A DNA stretch of 64,000 bases from Moniliophthora roreri (taxonomy: Eukaryota; Basidiomycota; Agaricomycetes; Agaricales; Marasmiaceae): assembly GCA_001466705.2 (NCBI GenBank), contig LATX02000012.1, forward strand, positions 1 through 64,000, written 5' to 3'. Each line of letters opens with the position of its first letter. The stretch's first letter is position 1. This document shows positions 1-11,933 of this stretch, piece after piece. Made by a program: the position numbers and the translations under genes. The notes under the pieces were generated by a model. The model saw only the letters and a list, made by a program, of their open reading frames with translations, searched no databases and was not told the origin of the DNA.

Positions 1-1
1 T

Positions 2-2231
2 TTACGCCTCGCGCATAGACAATTCAGCACCATTCTACTTGTCAGACTGCTCGTTTTCAAGGCATTCCTCACCGCTGCCGCTGCGGCATCGTGTCAGTCA
101 GACAAACACAAAGAAATCTGGCTTAAACTGCAGCTAGTATTCCCTTTTCCGGGAATGCGTCTCCCATTCACAGAGCTGTCGAAGCACATAGAGAGCCGGG
201 ATATCGGTGATCATGTCATCGACGATGCCATCTCTGAAGTTCTATCAGAGATATGTGCATCACGCGATACACACGGACAGAGACTTTTCATCGCACTCGA
301 CGAAGCGAACGTCGCGTCCCACTCACTTAATCGAGCGTTCATGGATAATGAAGGAAACTGTTATCCAGTACTCAAAGCTATCTTGAGGATCTGGACAGGG
401 CACCTCAAAAATTATCCCTTCACTTTTGTCGTCGCCGGAACTGAGATTCCATCTCATCTCTTCAACGACGATCTGGAGTGGGGAGAGTGGCGTTGGTCAT
501 CTGATACCGGTGGATTCGACGACAAAGCATCTCAGAGAGACTATATAAGACAATTTCTTCCATCAATTTTGGAGTCCAGCGACGAAGGACAGACGCTTAT
601 CGATCGCATTTGGCTCTGGCTACGTGGAAGGTGTGTTCAAAACTCATCTTCAACACTTCCATGACCCGGTAAATATCAGACACCGTAGTACAGCAGCATT
701 CATTTCGGTCCTGTTAGAGGAAAGATTCAAGAATCCTCATCTTCTGTTGGATTCCTTTATCCACACAGTAACAGGCGGATACTGGCCTCAAGACTCCAGG
801 AACAGTGTTGGAGAAGCACTCGACCTAAATTTTAGCCCAATAAACTTCGAGTTATTCGACCTTGGTAAATCATCACCGCTTGAAATCGCCAACCGGCCAC
901 GCTGATAAGAATTTTCAAGTTAAAAAAATAGCATGTCATCTCCATGAAGCTGTGATTTATTCGCTCTTCCAAGTAGATGGTCACACAGAACTATCAGGCG
1001 ACGCGATAGACCTTGTTAACAATACGTTCGGGCGGTTCACAGATGCCTACCAGTCCTCCGTAACTATCAGCGAACCATGGATGATTGCTAGTATCGTGAG
1101 ATGGTTTCAGAAGTCCTGGAAATCGGTGATAGACGTTGACTACCTCACCGATAAAATATCTGCTCCAGAAATATCATCGAACCACATAAATGCGTTAATG
1201 GCTGCCGGACTGGCTGCCGTCTTCGATAGAGAGGATGGGCGAAGGCTCGGCGATGTTTTCAGTCATCCAAATTTTCAAGATCTGGAGATCACAGGCGAAA
1301 TCGTATTCAATGCCGTTGTATCTGGAGATATACAAGAGCGGTCTCTGAAATACTCCAGTGATTTTTCTCAGAGACTCGCTACTTGGACTTATGACACGAA
1401 GGAAACTCTAGCGTGGATCGAGAACCGGGACACACCATTTTGCATATTTTGCACCGATGACAAGACTTCCACTTTACTGTTTACTATCAAAACATCGAAT
1501 GGCGAACGGTTCTGGGTGTTCCTTAGGATGATTTTACCTCTCACTGGAAACGATGAAGTAGCTAAGGATGCCGAATCTTGCGCGAACGCACTGCTTCCAA
1601 GTAATCTCTTACGACCTCTGGTATGTTTTCCTATCACGAGTTTCGGAAAGCCAAGCTAATCATATCTGGTCTAGCATGGAAAGAGGTTGACTGCTAGTGT
1701 CACTGACAGTCTTCAAAAGGTCTCAGGACCTGAATCCTTCGTCGGGACTTCTGGTGTCTTGCGAGTAGTTGGCGTATTCGCCCATGACGCAGAAGCTTTA
1801 GATTTCCGGTCCAGCGAAGTTTCCCAGGTGTCCGTACTCAACACAGAAAGTATTCGCAGCGCTACTCGTAGATATGGCACTAAAGAACTCCCCAAATGTG
1901 TTGTATCGCATGCCATTGTTAACGATTCTGTGGCCAAGAGAAAAACACATGGTGGAATTGGCGAGGATGAAGAGAGTGCGCAACCCAAAAAACGGTCGAG
2001 GACGAGCCTGAGTACCGCATCATCTGGGAGGCGAAAAATGATAACTCGAGCCGACGTCCAACGGAAGAAATCCAGCAGATCTACAACAAGGATGGTGTTA
2101 AAAATGCGAAAACAAAGCGCGGGAGGATCGATGACGTCGAGGCGTTCCAAGTGAGGAGTGGGTATGATATCGTAGTTTTCTTCCAGAGTAGTAAAAACTA
2201 TCAGAATAGTATAGTAATCATTGTTTTGTGA
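2..2231 (+). CDS. Crinkler-type (CRN-like) P-loop NTPase protein, 5'-truncated by the window, possible 3' frameshift
   Basis: The reading frame is open from the window edge. Exons run about 2-630, 680-864, 920-1620 and 1675 onward, joined by GT-AG introns of 49, 55 and 54 nt that keep phase. Splice 1 creates WLRGRHRSTAAF and splice 2 creates FDLVKKIACHLHEA. Visible landmarks are RLFIALDEAN (Walker-B/DEAD-like hydrophobic-acidic strand), FVVAGTEIP (sensor-like strand) and IWLWLRGRHR, the set I associate with fungal CRN-like proteins with a degenerate P-loop ATPase core. Exon 4 reads in one frame to a stop at 2154. A more protein-like frame (EPEYRIIWEAK, then VRSGYDIVVFFQSSK) takes over after the six-A run at 1987-1992 and ends at 2231, so a 1-nt slip or an unseen splice is likely. 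The N-terminal targeting region lies outside the window. Function is unproven. Confidence is good for the gene, moderate for the family. Confidence 0.7.
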
Positions 2232-2399
2232 TCTGACAAGGAATTTAGGCGCGTTCAGATTCAGAACAAATAGGAAGGTTATTCGGGGAACGACGCTCCC
2301 AGGACCCACACTTGATCAATCTTTTAGCTTAACGCCCATAATGTCCCACATGAGGCATGTCGGTTACCGTGCAGAAAGAACCTTCAAGCAAAGTTTAGT

Positions 2400-2640
2400 T
2401 TCAGAGGGGAAAACGAGTCTGCTCACAACATACCACGAGGACCGGAGCTGGTTCTGATGTTTCCATGGAGCTTCTCATCATCCCCCGGCTTTGACTAGTG
2501 AAAGTCAGCTTCGGGAGAAAAACGAGAAAGACTCGGATGAAGACATACCATGCATGTACGCTAAGGGCGTACAAAAGACACTTGTACATTTTGGGCAACT
2601 TCAGGACAGTATCTGGAAGTAAAGTAAGTAAGGGATTGGT
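2400..2640 (-). pseudogene. Argonaute Mid-like exon relic (isolated)
   Basis: On the minus strand a short exon ending near 2550 is followed by an intron-like stretch (GTATGTCTTCATCC... to ...CACTAG), then an exon containing PGDDEKLHGN, then a second intron-like stretch. The same exon-intron-exon pattern, with PGDAEKFYEQ in place of PGDDEKLHGN, occurs on the minus strand at about 25.1 kb. There the exon continues into NPTLVVCLLP, like the Mid domain of fungal Argonautes. No flanking Argonaute domains are readable here, so this is a detached, decayed fragment. The family assignment is inferred from the 25.1 kb copy. Confidence 0.35.
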
Positions 2641-2659
2641 TGAGAGAGAAAGAGGCACT

Positions 2660-5600
2660 CAACGGCATAGACTAGCGAGCTGTTTTGGCTCCGGATAAGC
2701 ATCCCCGCACCTACGCCCGACCTCGAGTCAAAGGGAGGATAACTGCCCGTGGAGGTCACGCCCGAAATGACGAGCAGAGACCTGGGTGCACCGCTCACGG
2801 TAAGGCGGCGGTTGCAGATGACACGGGCCTATGTCCAACAGCGCTGGTGGTAGCACCGTGAGCATGGCAGGCCATGGTGACATCGGCATTTGTCAGATCT
2901 CTTGAATTATGGCTTCGGCTCGGGTTTACAGCGTATATGAGGTGACTCGGCACGATTTTGGTTGGTCGAGATTAAGAATGTGGCTGGGTATGCCGATGGT
3001 CTCGCACGATACCCATTGTTTGAGCAAAGCTCTGTGGTATTTCGAAGTGAACAATCATAGGAAGTATGTATATCACGAACTCGTCATTTGAGTGATGTTC
3101 ATGCCGGGTGCGACCTTGTCGGGTGCAGTTATACCCATCCCAGACCAACAAGACGTCGAATCCAGTATCCCGACGCCCTGCCTCATCTAGCCTCCCCTCT
3201 GGATACTTTACTCCTCGTACTTCGTTGTCCTCGTATGGCTCCGGGGTATCTCATCGAAACTACTGTCCAACGCCACTTTCAACAAGATCCGTGACCGGCT
3301 GGGGCTTGTACTATGGTATCGACAGTGAAGACAGTGGATGACTCGAGCTGTCCGTAGGGTAGACTCGTATCGCCCAGGTCAGGTATAGCCACCCAATAGC
3401 GGAGTACAAGGCAATTCCGAAGGCAACTTGAATTCTTCACCGGTATTTCTGGACGCGGTATACCCAGCAAACGGGGAGATCCTATAAGGAGTCCTAGCTC
3501 AGCGTTGAAGTAGATTGAGAAGATGATAAACAAACTGGCGAGAAACTTTGAGTCTCGAAACCCCGAGATCTGTGACGCTTCTGTGTGTGTTCAAACCGAG
3601 TCGATACTTGAATGCCTCTATGGAGATGCTTTTAAAGTCGATCAGTGAGAGTTGGTGGACGGCTCAATAGAGATCTTACCGGTAAGACATGGATACGAGT
3701 GGTGAAGTCCTGCGTACATGTAAGAGAAACATGGTATACCAGGTCGGAGAGCGTGTCGATGCAGACAATCTTGCGGAGGAAATTTGGGCTGAATTGGTAT
3801 GATGTCGTCAGATCAAAGCATAGCACAGCAGGATGAGGAATAGACAAACTACTAGCGAGTGAAACGGTGCTTCCGCGTTAGGTTGAGGTACCTGGTAGTC
3901 GGCTCGCAGAAACGAGAAAAGTGACGAGTGATACTGCGGACATAAGGCATGAGTTTCGCTCCGATGTACCAAAGGGCGTAAGACATACCAGTCGCTCCAA
4001 ATTATTGGTGCTTCCGACTCAAACTCCTATACGCATTCTGCTTCGGATTCCGTCCGATCTGGGAGTGTTTTTTGGACCAGCAGCGAGGACAAGGCTGTAC
4101 TCGGAATCCACTACGTTATTCCGTCAGCATTGTTTCACATCCTCAAAAGTAATAAGTCCTGCGTACCATAAGGGACACGACAACGTTCGACTGAAATTTA
4201 GAGCAGGTGTTAGCGCGACACCAAAGAACATGGGCATGGAAGCCACGCGCGAGAGCAGCATACCGTGATAGTCGACCACACAATCATCGGGTGGGGTCAA
4301 TGAATTCATTTATCACCCCATTCATATCCTCCGTTCAGTCGCTGATACCGCGCAAAAACACTTCTCGAAGACCTCGCCCTAAAATTTTCATTCATTCGCC
4401 AGTCCATCGGCCAAGAGCCCGACAAGATAGGGTCAGAGACGTACCAAAATAAACCCTAGCTCAGACTTTCCATTTTGCATGTCCTCCCGGATCATCTACG
4501 ACTCGTCTTGATGACCATGGTGAAAGCAAAATTTGGGCGAAAAACGAATTTCCTTGAGGACTGGCGGAGAATTTGAGAGACTAATCATAGTTATGAGGTA
4601 CTGGGAGTGTTGGAGTTACGATAGTGCGGACCTTGAGTTGTTGCTTGAAGGGGAAGGCATTCGACTTCACCGACGTTGAGATTGACGGTGAGTGCAAGGA
4701 AGTAACACACGTGACCCGAAATGATGATATCAAGTCAACCGCTCAGCGAAGCGCTCGCCATGGCTTGGCTTGGCTTTTGCGCGACAACGACAACTGTCCT
4801 AAGAGGCATACCTACCTTCCAACTCACAAAAAGTGCGCGATTTATCATTATTCCGAATCGTCTAATTCACTCTTCTCTCACTGGGCTCATTCTCACCGTT
4901 CTCTCCAGGAATCAACAGGATAATTGTCGAATCGTCAAGCGTCAAGCTCAGCAGTATCGAAGAGCACTCAAACAACATGTAAAATCTGGCTTTAACAACT
5001 TGCCTCAGAGCCTGATGCCGATTCACTGCAGCTTGTGTAGGCCTTGGCCTCCTCCTCAACGCCTTCCTCCACCCCGCACTTTCGACTCAACAATTTCCAT
5101 TGCTTTTATCGATCCAATCTCTCGCCTCTTACTCTGCGGTTCTCATCTGCTTGCGCCGGATCTTTTCAATCGGGTTCATACTCGCTATCCCCTTACTATG
5201 CTGCATCCTATCCTAAGCCGATATCTACGAACGCAGCTCAAGTACCAAATACGCATTGTTCCTTATATTCGATGCTAAGGAATGGATTTTTTGTTTATTG
5301 TGATCTTATTTTCGGTATTGAATCTCCTGCCGAGGCATGGTTTCTTGCTTCCTTTCCTATTCCCAGGATTATAAAACTCGATGGAATGAATTCGTATCTC
5401 TCAAAATTGACCGTTGATAGGCAGCAGCGGCGGGCGGGCGGCATCAGGATTTCCTCACAACACTTTCTGCTCACTTTCACCCACTTCCACTGTCGATCCC
5501 AGGGATTATACCTTATTTCAGTGTAAGTCATGGAGTAGAACTATATCACATTAACTCTTTGTGGCTTTTATGTGGGCTCTTGCAAATTGTGATTTTTGGC

Positions 5601-5990
5601 AAAAAAACTCCAGCAAAGTGGAAAGTGGGGAACAAACCTCTGAAAGTGAGTCACTAAAAGTGTTCTACTAGTCTTAGAATGCACAGAAAGCACCAATATA
5701 TTCTAGTGAAGAAGTGGAAAATGAGGAGCAATAGGGTGATTTCTTGATGGCCCGCTGCTGCCATCTGCCCCCGCCCGCTCACCGCCCCCACTACTGGGTA
5801 CCACACTGGGATTTCTAATACAGAGTACCGTTTAGTGGAACGCGTCATTTTGGGGTACAGTAATGACTGATACTATACTTCTGCAGTAGCCATTTCACGT
5901 TGCGTGCTCACACCTTCACGTTTGATCCAAATCCAAACAAGACATTAATCGATTAATCGACCACTACGAATACTTGAAAATAGCTCCACA
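2660..5990. other. Gene-poor decayed stretch
   Basis: No convincing coding region. The longest open frames (for example 4721-5278 and 5044-5526 on the plus strand) are rich in Ser, Pro and Leu, lack recognisable motifs and overlap each other in different frames. The minus strand around 3300-3500 carries a hydrophobic fragment (LFIIFSIYFNAE, then a Tyr/Trp-rich tail) that resembles debris near 25.9 and 29.3-29.7 kb, which suggests an old dispersed repeat. Confidence 0.5.
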
Positions 5991-6102
5991 ACCATGACTC
6001 GAACTCAAAGAACAATCCAGACAGTGTCCACGCGTGTACCTACAACGAACTCTACTGGAGTATGAGTAAACGTAGGTGTAGAGGATATCCATCACGTTCC
6101 AA

Positions 6103-6547
6103 TCAGAGGTTGACGTTGATGGGGGTGCAGCCAACGACAATGAGACCGTCTGCGAAAAGAAGGCAAGTTAGCCAGTGTTCATTGATCCAGGAAACTCGGG
6201 AAGAGTTATGGTCTTACTGAAGTTGTTTCCCGTGCAGCAAACGGGTTGTTGAGTGCTGTACATTACTGTGAGTATTTTGAATGAGTGATTCTAGGAGACA
6301 GGACTAACCAGGAGTTGCCACCAACACCGATGACAGAGATGGGGTTGCAGTTGAGACCGACGAGGGCTGTCACGTCTGAAATGACGATGCCCAAAAGTCC
6401 AGCAAGCGTGGTGACGGTAGTGCTATCGGCCGCCTGGACGCTGTTGCAGCACTGAATGGGGCCGGTGTTGCACTGGGAATCGGATTGTCCACCTGGGGCG
6501 GCGGCGACAACGGAAGCGAGGGCAGCGAGAGTGAAGAGCTTGTACAT
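6103..6547 (-). CDS. Class I hydrophobin (Hyd1)
   Basis: Three exons on the minus strand: 6309-6547, 6218-6255 and 6103-6149, giving 107 residues. The signal peptide is [16 protein letters not shown]. The eight hydrophobin cysteines are all present once spliced: [10 protein letters not shown] (C1-C3), GLNCNP (C4), GGNSC (C5, the codon created by the exon 1/2 splice), QPVCC (C6-C7) and [11 protein letters not shown] (C8). Spacing is C-x6-CC-x32-C-x12-C-x5-CC-x12-C, a class I pattern; such proteins are secreted and assemble at hydrophobic-water interfaces. The body ([10 protein letters not shown]) pairs it with the 9.9 kb gene, from which it diverges as an inverted repeat. A TATA-like TTATAT lies near 6626-6632. 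Confidence 0.93.
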
Positions 6548-6900
6548 GATGGTAGATCAGAGAAGGCTTGAACAAACGACTGTTGGGTGAGTTCGAGTGA
6601 GGAATTGGAGATGGATTCCAGAGGGCTTATATCTGTTTTCTTTGGGGGTGTTCCGGTTTTGGTCTTGCTTATACTTGTTCACCTTCATTTCGAGGAGACC
6701 CTGATCACGATGAGGTGACACGGTGGCTCGAACAGCGAGAATGGTGGAATGAGTTTGGCGATGGTGGGGAAGCGAGTTTGAATGTCAAGTGTATGTCAGG
6801 GTCAAAAAAAAATTAACATTGAAAGCTAAAATCATTGGTGAAATTGGCATAAGGTTTCAGGGATGGATACCTCCACGTACACTGTTTGATAGAATCAACG
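6103..6900 (-). repeat. Inverted segmental duplication, left arm (partner 9545-10601)
   Basis: The Hyd1 gene and its upstream DNA match, in reverse orientation, the Hyd2 gene and its upstream DNA. Shared landmarks outside the genes are AAGGTTTCAGGGATGGATAC (6841-6864 region), which reappears as its complement near 9604-9625, and a block ending GGGGAAGCGAG (about 6760-6775), which reappears as CTCGCTTCCCC near 9690-9700. The two arms flank about 2.6 kb of unrelated spacer, so the genes point away from each other. Confidence 0.75.
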
Positions 6901-8850
6901 TGACTGCGTAAGCGTGTCGCTGGAAGATGTCTGACGTCTATACATTAGGTTTCACGAAATGATCCAGCGGGCCCGAGATTGACTTTCAGCATGTTGATTA
7001 GCGTGACAAGAGCCAAGACAGCTGTGGACCTCAGCCCGCTGGTTCCAGCGTAGGTATCGGATGCCTCTCGATACTAATAGGTGGGGAACACCGCGACAAG
7101 ACGAGAGTTTTCGGAGGTGTCCGGTGAAAAAAAATTGTCTGTTCCACCATGCTCAGTTGACAGTATGGTATATGGCTTCAGATTAAAGGAACGTACCATG
7201 ATCACACGCGACCCTCAACATCCGAGGAAGACGGTCCCCTCAAATAAGCTGTCCTCCTGCCAACCCATTACGTGCAAAACCCTGGAAGTATCCCGAACAA
7301 GGCGCGTGGTACACCCCTTTCTTGCCTTCGGAGCTCGTGAATTATGATATCTCCTACTTGAACGTCAAGAATGCTGTACTGTGTGCAAAGACCGCGATGG
7401 CCTTTCCCGATTCATGCTTCAGGTATTTCTGTGTATTAAGTTACTCTTTGCCAAATACGCAACTTTTTTTTTCCTTACAGTTTCCGGAATGATGCGTTGA
7501 GTTCGGCATTCTGAAGGGACGAAGGGTGTATCGTACCATCCTTGACTTCGGGATAAGACCTGACGCGAATAGCGACATCTGTCATGATTGTGCGACGAAA
7601 ATTTTTGGGCCACGTGGAAATCATCTCGGCGCCTCGAGATCATTCGACTAGTACACTGACATCAACCACCTGGATCGCTCCTCGACTTTGTCATAATCTG
7701 GATATTAGTAGCCATCTGGGTTGGAAGGATGTTTGTCGTCGTCATCTTCGAGCTCCCGAGTTGACAGTGGTAGCACCAGCACTTCAAGTTTAATGCCTCT
7801 CAACGTTATTCATATACCCTTATTTGAAAAAAAAAAAAATTCGTGCACTCGGGCCCTCGTATACGAAATGAAGTATGATTGTTAGATGAAACACGCATGT
7901 CACCGGCGGATTTAGAGGTGTGTTTACAGTTCACTTGTCCAAGTTCTCAGTTGTCTGACTGGTAGATCGTAATACAGTACAGCGATTGATTATTCAACCA
8001 CATTGCGAAGGACGGCCCTACTCTCTATCAATCTCCGGTCCTACTGCGGTTGGGAGACATACAGTAGTCCTTTGAAAAACATGGCGCAACGGTCTCACTA
8101 TGGAAAGGAAGAGGAAGAGAGACGACGTATAGTTTCGAGTCGTCGCCGCGTATCTTGGCGTAATTACCCAAGCTGAAGGAAGAGTCGCCTTCCCATACAC
8201 TGCCGCCCCATTCACAAGTACTGAATCGCCTTATCGCGTCGGATCATGTCTGGGAACAATTTTGGGTGTCGAATGGGCAGTGTTCAAGAGAGTGCCGTGA
8301 ATGTTCTGACGAGGTACGTTTCTCCGATGTGTCTGTTCTTTTATGGGGGCTAATAAAGATAATAGCAACGAGACTCGTGCCTCTCGATACAAGTCTATCG
8401 AGAAGGGCATTCTTCGCCTCTGGCAGCGTGACGCGTCTCACTACTTCTACCCCTTACCTCGCACCTACTGAGTTCAAAGCACTCCTTGACACCCATGATA
8501 TTGAACGCGGTCGAACGGATCCGTTTATATGTTATTAATTCTCCGCCAAGCTGTCCAAACAGAATAGATCTGTCGATTCCTTCATGATCCTCTGTGCGAT
8601 TGAACAATGGCCAGTCACTTTCTAGTGAAAGTCGGGGTTAGGGAGGAGCGATATAGGCTTTCCGATTCCAAGTGACCCGGGCTTGGGTGGTGGTGTCAGG
8701 AAGAGACCATGAATGCATCTTCAGCCTCCACTCGGAGCGGTAGATTACGATAAAGAAGTAAGGGTGTTGAGGGTGAAGAAGGGGTTCGGTGAGGGCGGAG
8801 TGCCTCATTACGCTGATTACAAGTCGGACATTGGCGATGAGAACGGGAAG
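6901..8850. other. Spacer between the inverted hydrophobin arms, no gene recognised
   Basis: Short open frames on both strands have no recognisable domains. The start (6950-7040) still matches the block found upstream of other hydrophobins (GACTTTCAGCATGTTGATTA, then CAAGACAGCTGTGGACC), so it is part of the duplicated flank. Beyond 7.1 kb I see only low-conservation sequence with a few A-runs (7470s, 7828-7841). Confidence 0.5.
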
Positions 8851-9110
8851 TGGCGGGATTCATTAATTAGCTACCGAGGTCGGGGTTGGACTCGAGAACG
8901 GGAGTATGGTATGTCTATGTCCGACTCTTCCTCGCTCTCCTCCCGAAACTGACTTTTCCTTTTGGACTTCCACTAGTCGACGGCTCCGATTATCAAATTC
9001 AGCGCGAACAATCCAGCAAGCCATCCACTACCCTGAAGAGCTTCTCTCCGTTCGTTCGCACATTATGGAACGTTCGTCCACGTGCTGCTCGAGGTGAGCA
9101 AGAGGCACGA
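8850..9110 (+). pseudogene. Possible Argonaute Mid-like relic
   Basis: An intron-like stretch (GTATGTCTATGTCCGACTC to ...CACTAG, about 8908-8976) is close in sequence to the introns beside the Mid-like exon at 25.1 and 24.4 kb and to the 2.5 kb relic. The following exon reads VDGSDYQIQREQSSKPSTT, which lines up only loosely with VEPGDAEKFYEQVNNLS. The intron is better conserved than the exon, so this is a weak call. Confidence 0.25.
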
Positions 9111-9935
9111 GGAGAAAATTGAGGACAGTAACTTTGAAGGCAGAGAGTTGTAGACCCGGGCTCCTGGTGATAGGCAGGACTGATCTCAGTCGCTGCGTGT
9201 TTCGTCATCGACTATCAACGTACACACCATTGCTATTCCTTCGGCAGTGCCGTGTCCGCCACTACCTCTACTCCTATCCGCCGCTTCGTCGTGCCTCTCT
9301 CTCTTGTTATCGACGGCGTTACTTTTTTATGTGTTCGTACGCTCGGCAAACTTTGATAGGAGGGTAGAGTGGGGCGGTGGGAGTTACGAGAGACTCGAGG
9401 AGGGAGATTGAAGGAGAATGTACACAAGAGAGAGAGGAACGCACACATGCTCTCCTGTAGGCGCTACTTCGGTACTGTCGTGTCAGTGCCACCCATATCA
9501 GCGTTCAACGTTCAACATCGACTAGTCATCGCTTATCGATCTTCGTCGGTTTTAGCAGCAGGCTTGCGCGGTCACGTTAATTCCACCGGACAGAGGGTGC
9601 GTCGAGGTATCCATCCCTGAAACCTTACTGCAAACGCGTTTAGGTTTCAATGTCAATTTTGACCCTGATGTCAACTTGACATTCAACCTCGCTTCCCCAC
9701 GATATCCTCCGTCGCCAAATTCATTCCGCCTTTCTTGCTGTTCGAGCCATTGTATCACTCCGCCGCGATCCAGGCATCCTTGAAGCGAAGGTGAACAAGT
9801 ATGAACAAGACCAAAACCGGAAAACCGGAACACACCCACCAAGAAAACAGATATAAGTCCTGCGGAATCCATCTCCAATTCCTCACTCGAACTCACCAAT
9901 CGTCGTTCGTTTAATCCTTCCTCTCATTTACCATC

Positions 9936-10601
9936 ATGTACAAGCTCTTCACTCTCGCTACTCTCGCTTCCCTTGCATTTGCTGCACCCACCTATGATAC
10001 CCACAATACCCACGGTGTCCATGGTACCGATAATACCCCAAGCCTCCCAAGCCTCCCCAACCTCCCAAGTGGCCCAGGTGTCCCAAGTGTCCCAGGTGTC
10101 CCGGGTGTCCCAAGTGTCCCGGGTGTCCCTGGTGTCCCTGGTGCTCCAAGTGTCCCAAGTGTCCCAAGCACCCCAAGCACCCCAAGCACCCCAAGCAGCC
10201 CAGGCCACTCAGATGGCCACGGCCAGTGCAATACCGGTGATATCCAGTGCTGCAACAGCGTGCAGAAGGCTGATAGCGCCGACGCTACCGAGATTCTCGG
10301 ACTTTTGGGCATCGTCGTTCAAAACGTGAACGCCCTCGTTGGTCTCAACTGTAACCCCATCTCTGGCATCGGCATCGGTGGCAACTCTTGGTAAGCCCTT
10401 TCTCCTTGAATCGTATTATTCAAAAGTACTCACAGTAATGTACAGCACTCAACAAGCCGTTTGCTGCGAGAACAACAACTTTAGTAAGACCATGACTCTC
10501 TCGAGCTTCCTTCAATCACTTTGTGAACGTTGGCTAACTTGCTTTTCTTTGCAGACGGTCTCGTTGCCATTGGCTGCACTCCTATCAACATCAACGTCTG
10601 A
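9936..10601 (+). CDS. Class I hydrophobin with proline-triplet repeat insert (Hyd2)
   Basis: Exons 9936-10390, 10446-10483 and 10555-10601 give 179 residues, about 70 more than its relatives. After the signal peptide ([16 protein letters not shown]) comes a His/Thr linker. Residues 35-89 then have proline at every third position without a break, as P-(S/G/N)-(V/L/T) triplets such as GVPSVPGVP. The hydrophobin core follows at [26 protein letters not shown] and [11 protein letters not shown], with all eight cysteines. C3-C4 spacing is as in the other members, so the insert sits only before C1. The triplets could form a polyproline-II or loosely collagen/elastin-like stalk in the wall; this is inference. 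A TATA-like TATAAG lies at 9852-9857. It is the sister of Hyd1. Confidence 0.93.
10038..10202 (+). repeat. 9-bp minisatellite encoding the proline triplets
   Basis: A tandem array of imperfect 9-bp units (variants of CCAAGTGTC and CCGGGTGTC), in frame with Hyd2. Because the period is a multiple of three and the units are biased, several frames stay open on both strands here. Those other frames (for example a Trp-Asp-Thr repeat on the minus strand) are shadows. The array is a likely site of length variation between strains. Confidence 0.9.
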
Positions 10602-11022
10602 TTTTAACATGATGGATATCTTCTACGCCTACATACACTAATAATCCAGTAGAGTTCTTTATAGGCACATGTGAGGACAGTGTCTGGGTAGTTGGGGAAC
10701 TGGTGTCACGTATGTGTAGCAGTCAATTAATGCGTTATCTACTAGGTTGGGGCAATGTGAAAGGGTGTTGAAGAACCAAAAAAGTTGTGTGACAGCATTT
10801 TTTCCAATTTGAAGGCCATTGCCATGTTGAGCACACACTCTGACTGTATTACAATCATAAACCTGTCTGACAGTACAGTCTGTAAAGTTTATGACTGACC
10901 TGTAAACTGCACCATACCTCTCTTGGAGTTTGTTAAGTATTATTATTAGTATCTCTTTTGCATGTCTTTCTATGTGATGGGGTGAGAAGGAACACAAAGT
11001 CCAAGTTGTGTATCCCTATACT
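10602..11022. other. Hyd2 3' flank and unassigned sequence up to the Gypsy insertion
   Basis: No supported gene. A 112-codon minus-strand frame (10997-10659) has no recognisable motif. Its lower GC resembles the retroelement next to it, so it may be older element debris. Confidence 0.45.
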
Positions 11023-11892
11023 TGTTACACTGCTTGCGTGGCAACAAACTACCTAACACTTCTTGGCTGAGCATCAGGCTTGTTACGTTACTTGCGCAGC
11101 AATGTCAACCTCAACCACTTTAGCGAAGTACGACCTCTGTTCAAGTAGTTGTTCAAGTTCAAGTTTAAGTTCGTTCAGTGGATACTGAAGTTCAGAAGTC
11201 CTAATCAATCGTGGCGTTGACACAAGTTAGATAAACCAGGTCAAGCTGAAGACCTAGAGTCTTAGCTTAAACACTTAAATACAAATGACAATAGTTAATA
11301 AGGAAACCAAAAGAAACCGGTGGAATGTAAAAGAATAACTAAGTAACTATTTGCATGAGGGTGTGAAGGGAAAGAATAACTAAAGAATCGTTCGCATGAG
11401 AGTGTGAAGGGAAGGAAGGAAGACTTCCATCAGAACATATCGAAGAAATAGAATACTATCGACGAAGGAGAAAGAGAAATGACGGCGTAGTCCCATGATA
11501 CCAGCATGTTCGTAACAAGGCTTTCTTAAGTCAAGTTTGAGTTCGTTCAATGGATGTTGAAGTTCAGAGTTCCTTTGTCATTGCTTTAGACACAAGTCAA
11601 TATATTGACTAGGTCAAGCTGGAGACCTAAGTCTCTGCTTGAGTGCTTAAATAGATACAACCAATTGTAACAATACTATATATGTATATAGTGACAAGTT
11701 TGGAGATTGGTAATAATTAGCAACATGATCAGTATATAAGTAATCCAAGGTAGACAGGAAAGGGAACTGGGAAGGTGAATATGTCTGATAAAAGAAGAAG
11801 CATATGACAGTGAAAGAAAAAGGGAGCTGGGAAGGTGTACTAAGTCTGAGGGGAAAGAGAGACATATGTCATAAGGAAAAAAGGGTGTAACA
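11023..11892 (-). repeat. 3' LTR of the Gypsy element, interrupted by a solo LTR
   Basis: The LTR is in two pieces, 11023-11080 and 11523-11892, together matching the 5' LTR. On the minus strand it begins TGTTACACCC at 11892. The gap holds an inserted related LTR with its own target duplication. Confidence 0.9.
11081..11517 (-). mobile_element. Solo LTR of a related Gypsy family, nested in the 3' LTR
   Basis: 437 bp, beginning TGTTACGTTAC and ending TTCGTAACA (TG...CA ends), flanked on both sides by AGGCT (11076-11080 and 11518-11522). Its middle (CAAGTTTAAGTTCGTTCAGT, then GAAGACCTAGAGTC) is a diverged version of the host LTR, so it belongs to a sister family. The internal region has been lost, as expected from LTR-LTR recombination. 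Confidence 0.9.
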
Positions 11893-11933
11893 TTACCCTC
11901 TGTTCAAGGTCTAGATTCCAGCTCTAGACTCTT

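Noticed and set aside
9924..10312. Long minus-strand frames over the Hyd2 repeat (Trp-Asp-Thr and Leu-Gly-His repeats)
   Set aside because: A 9-bp tandem repeat keeps several frames open by itself; the plus-strand hydrophobin explains the region fully.
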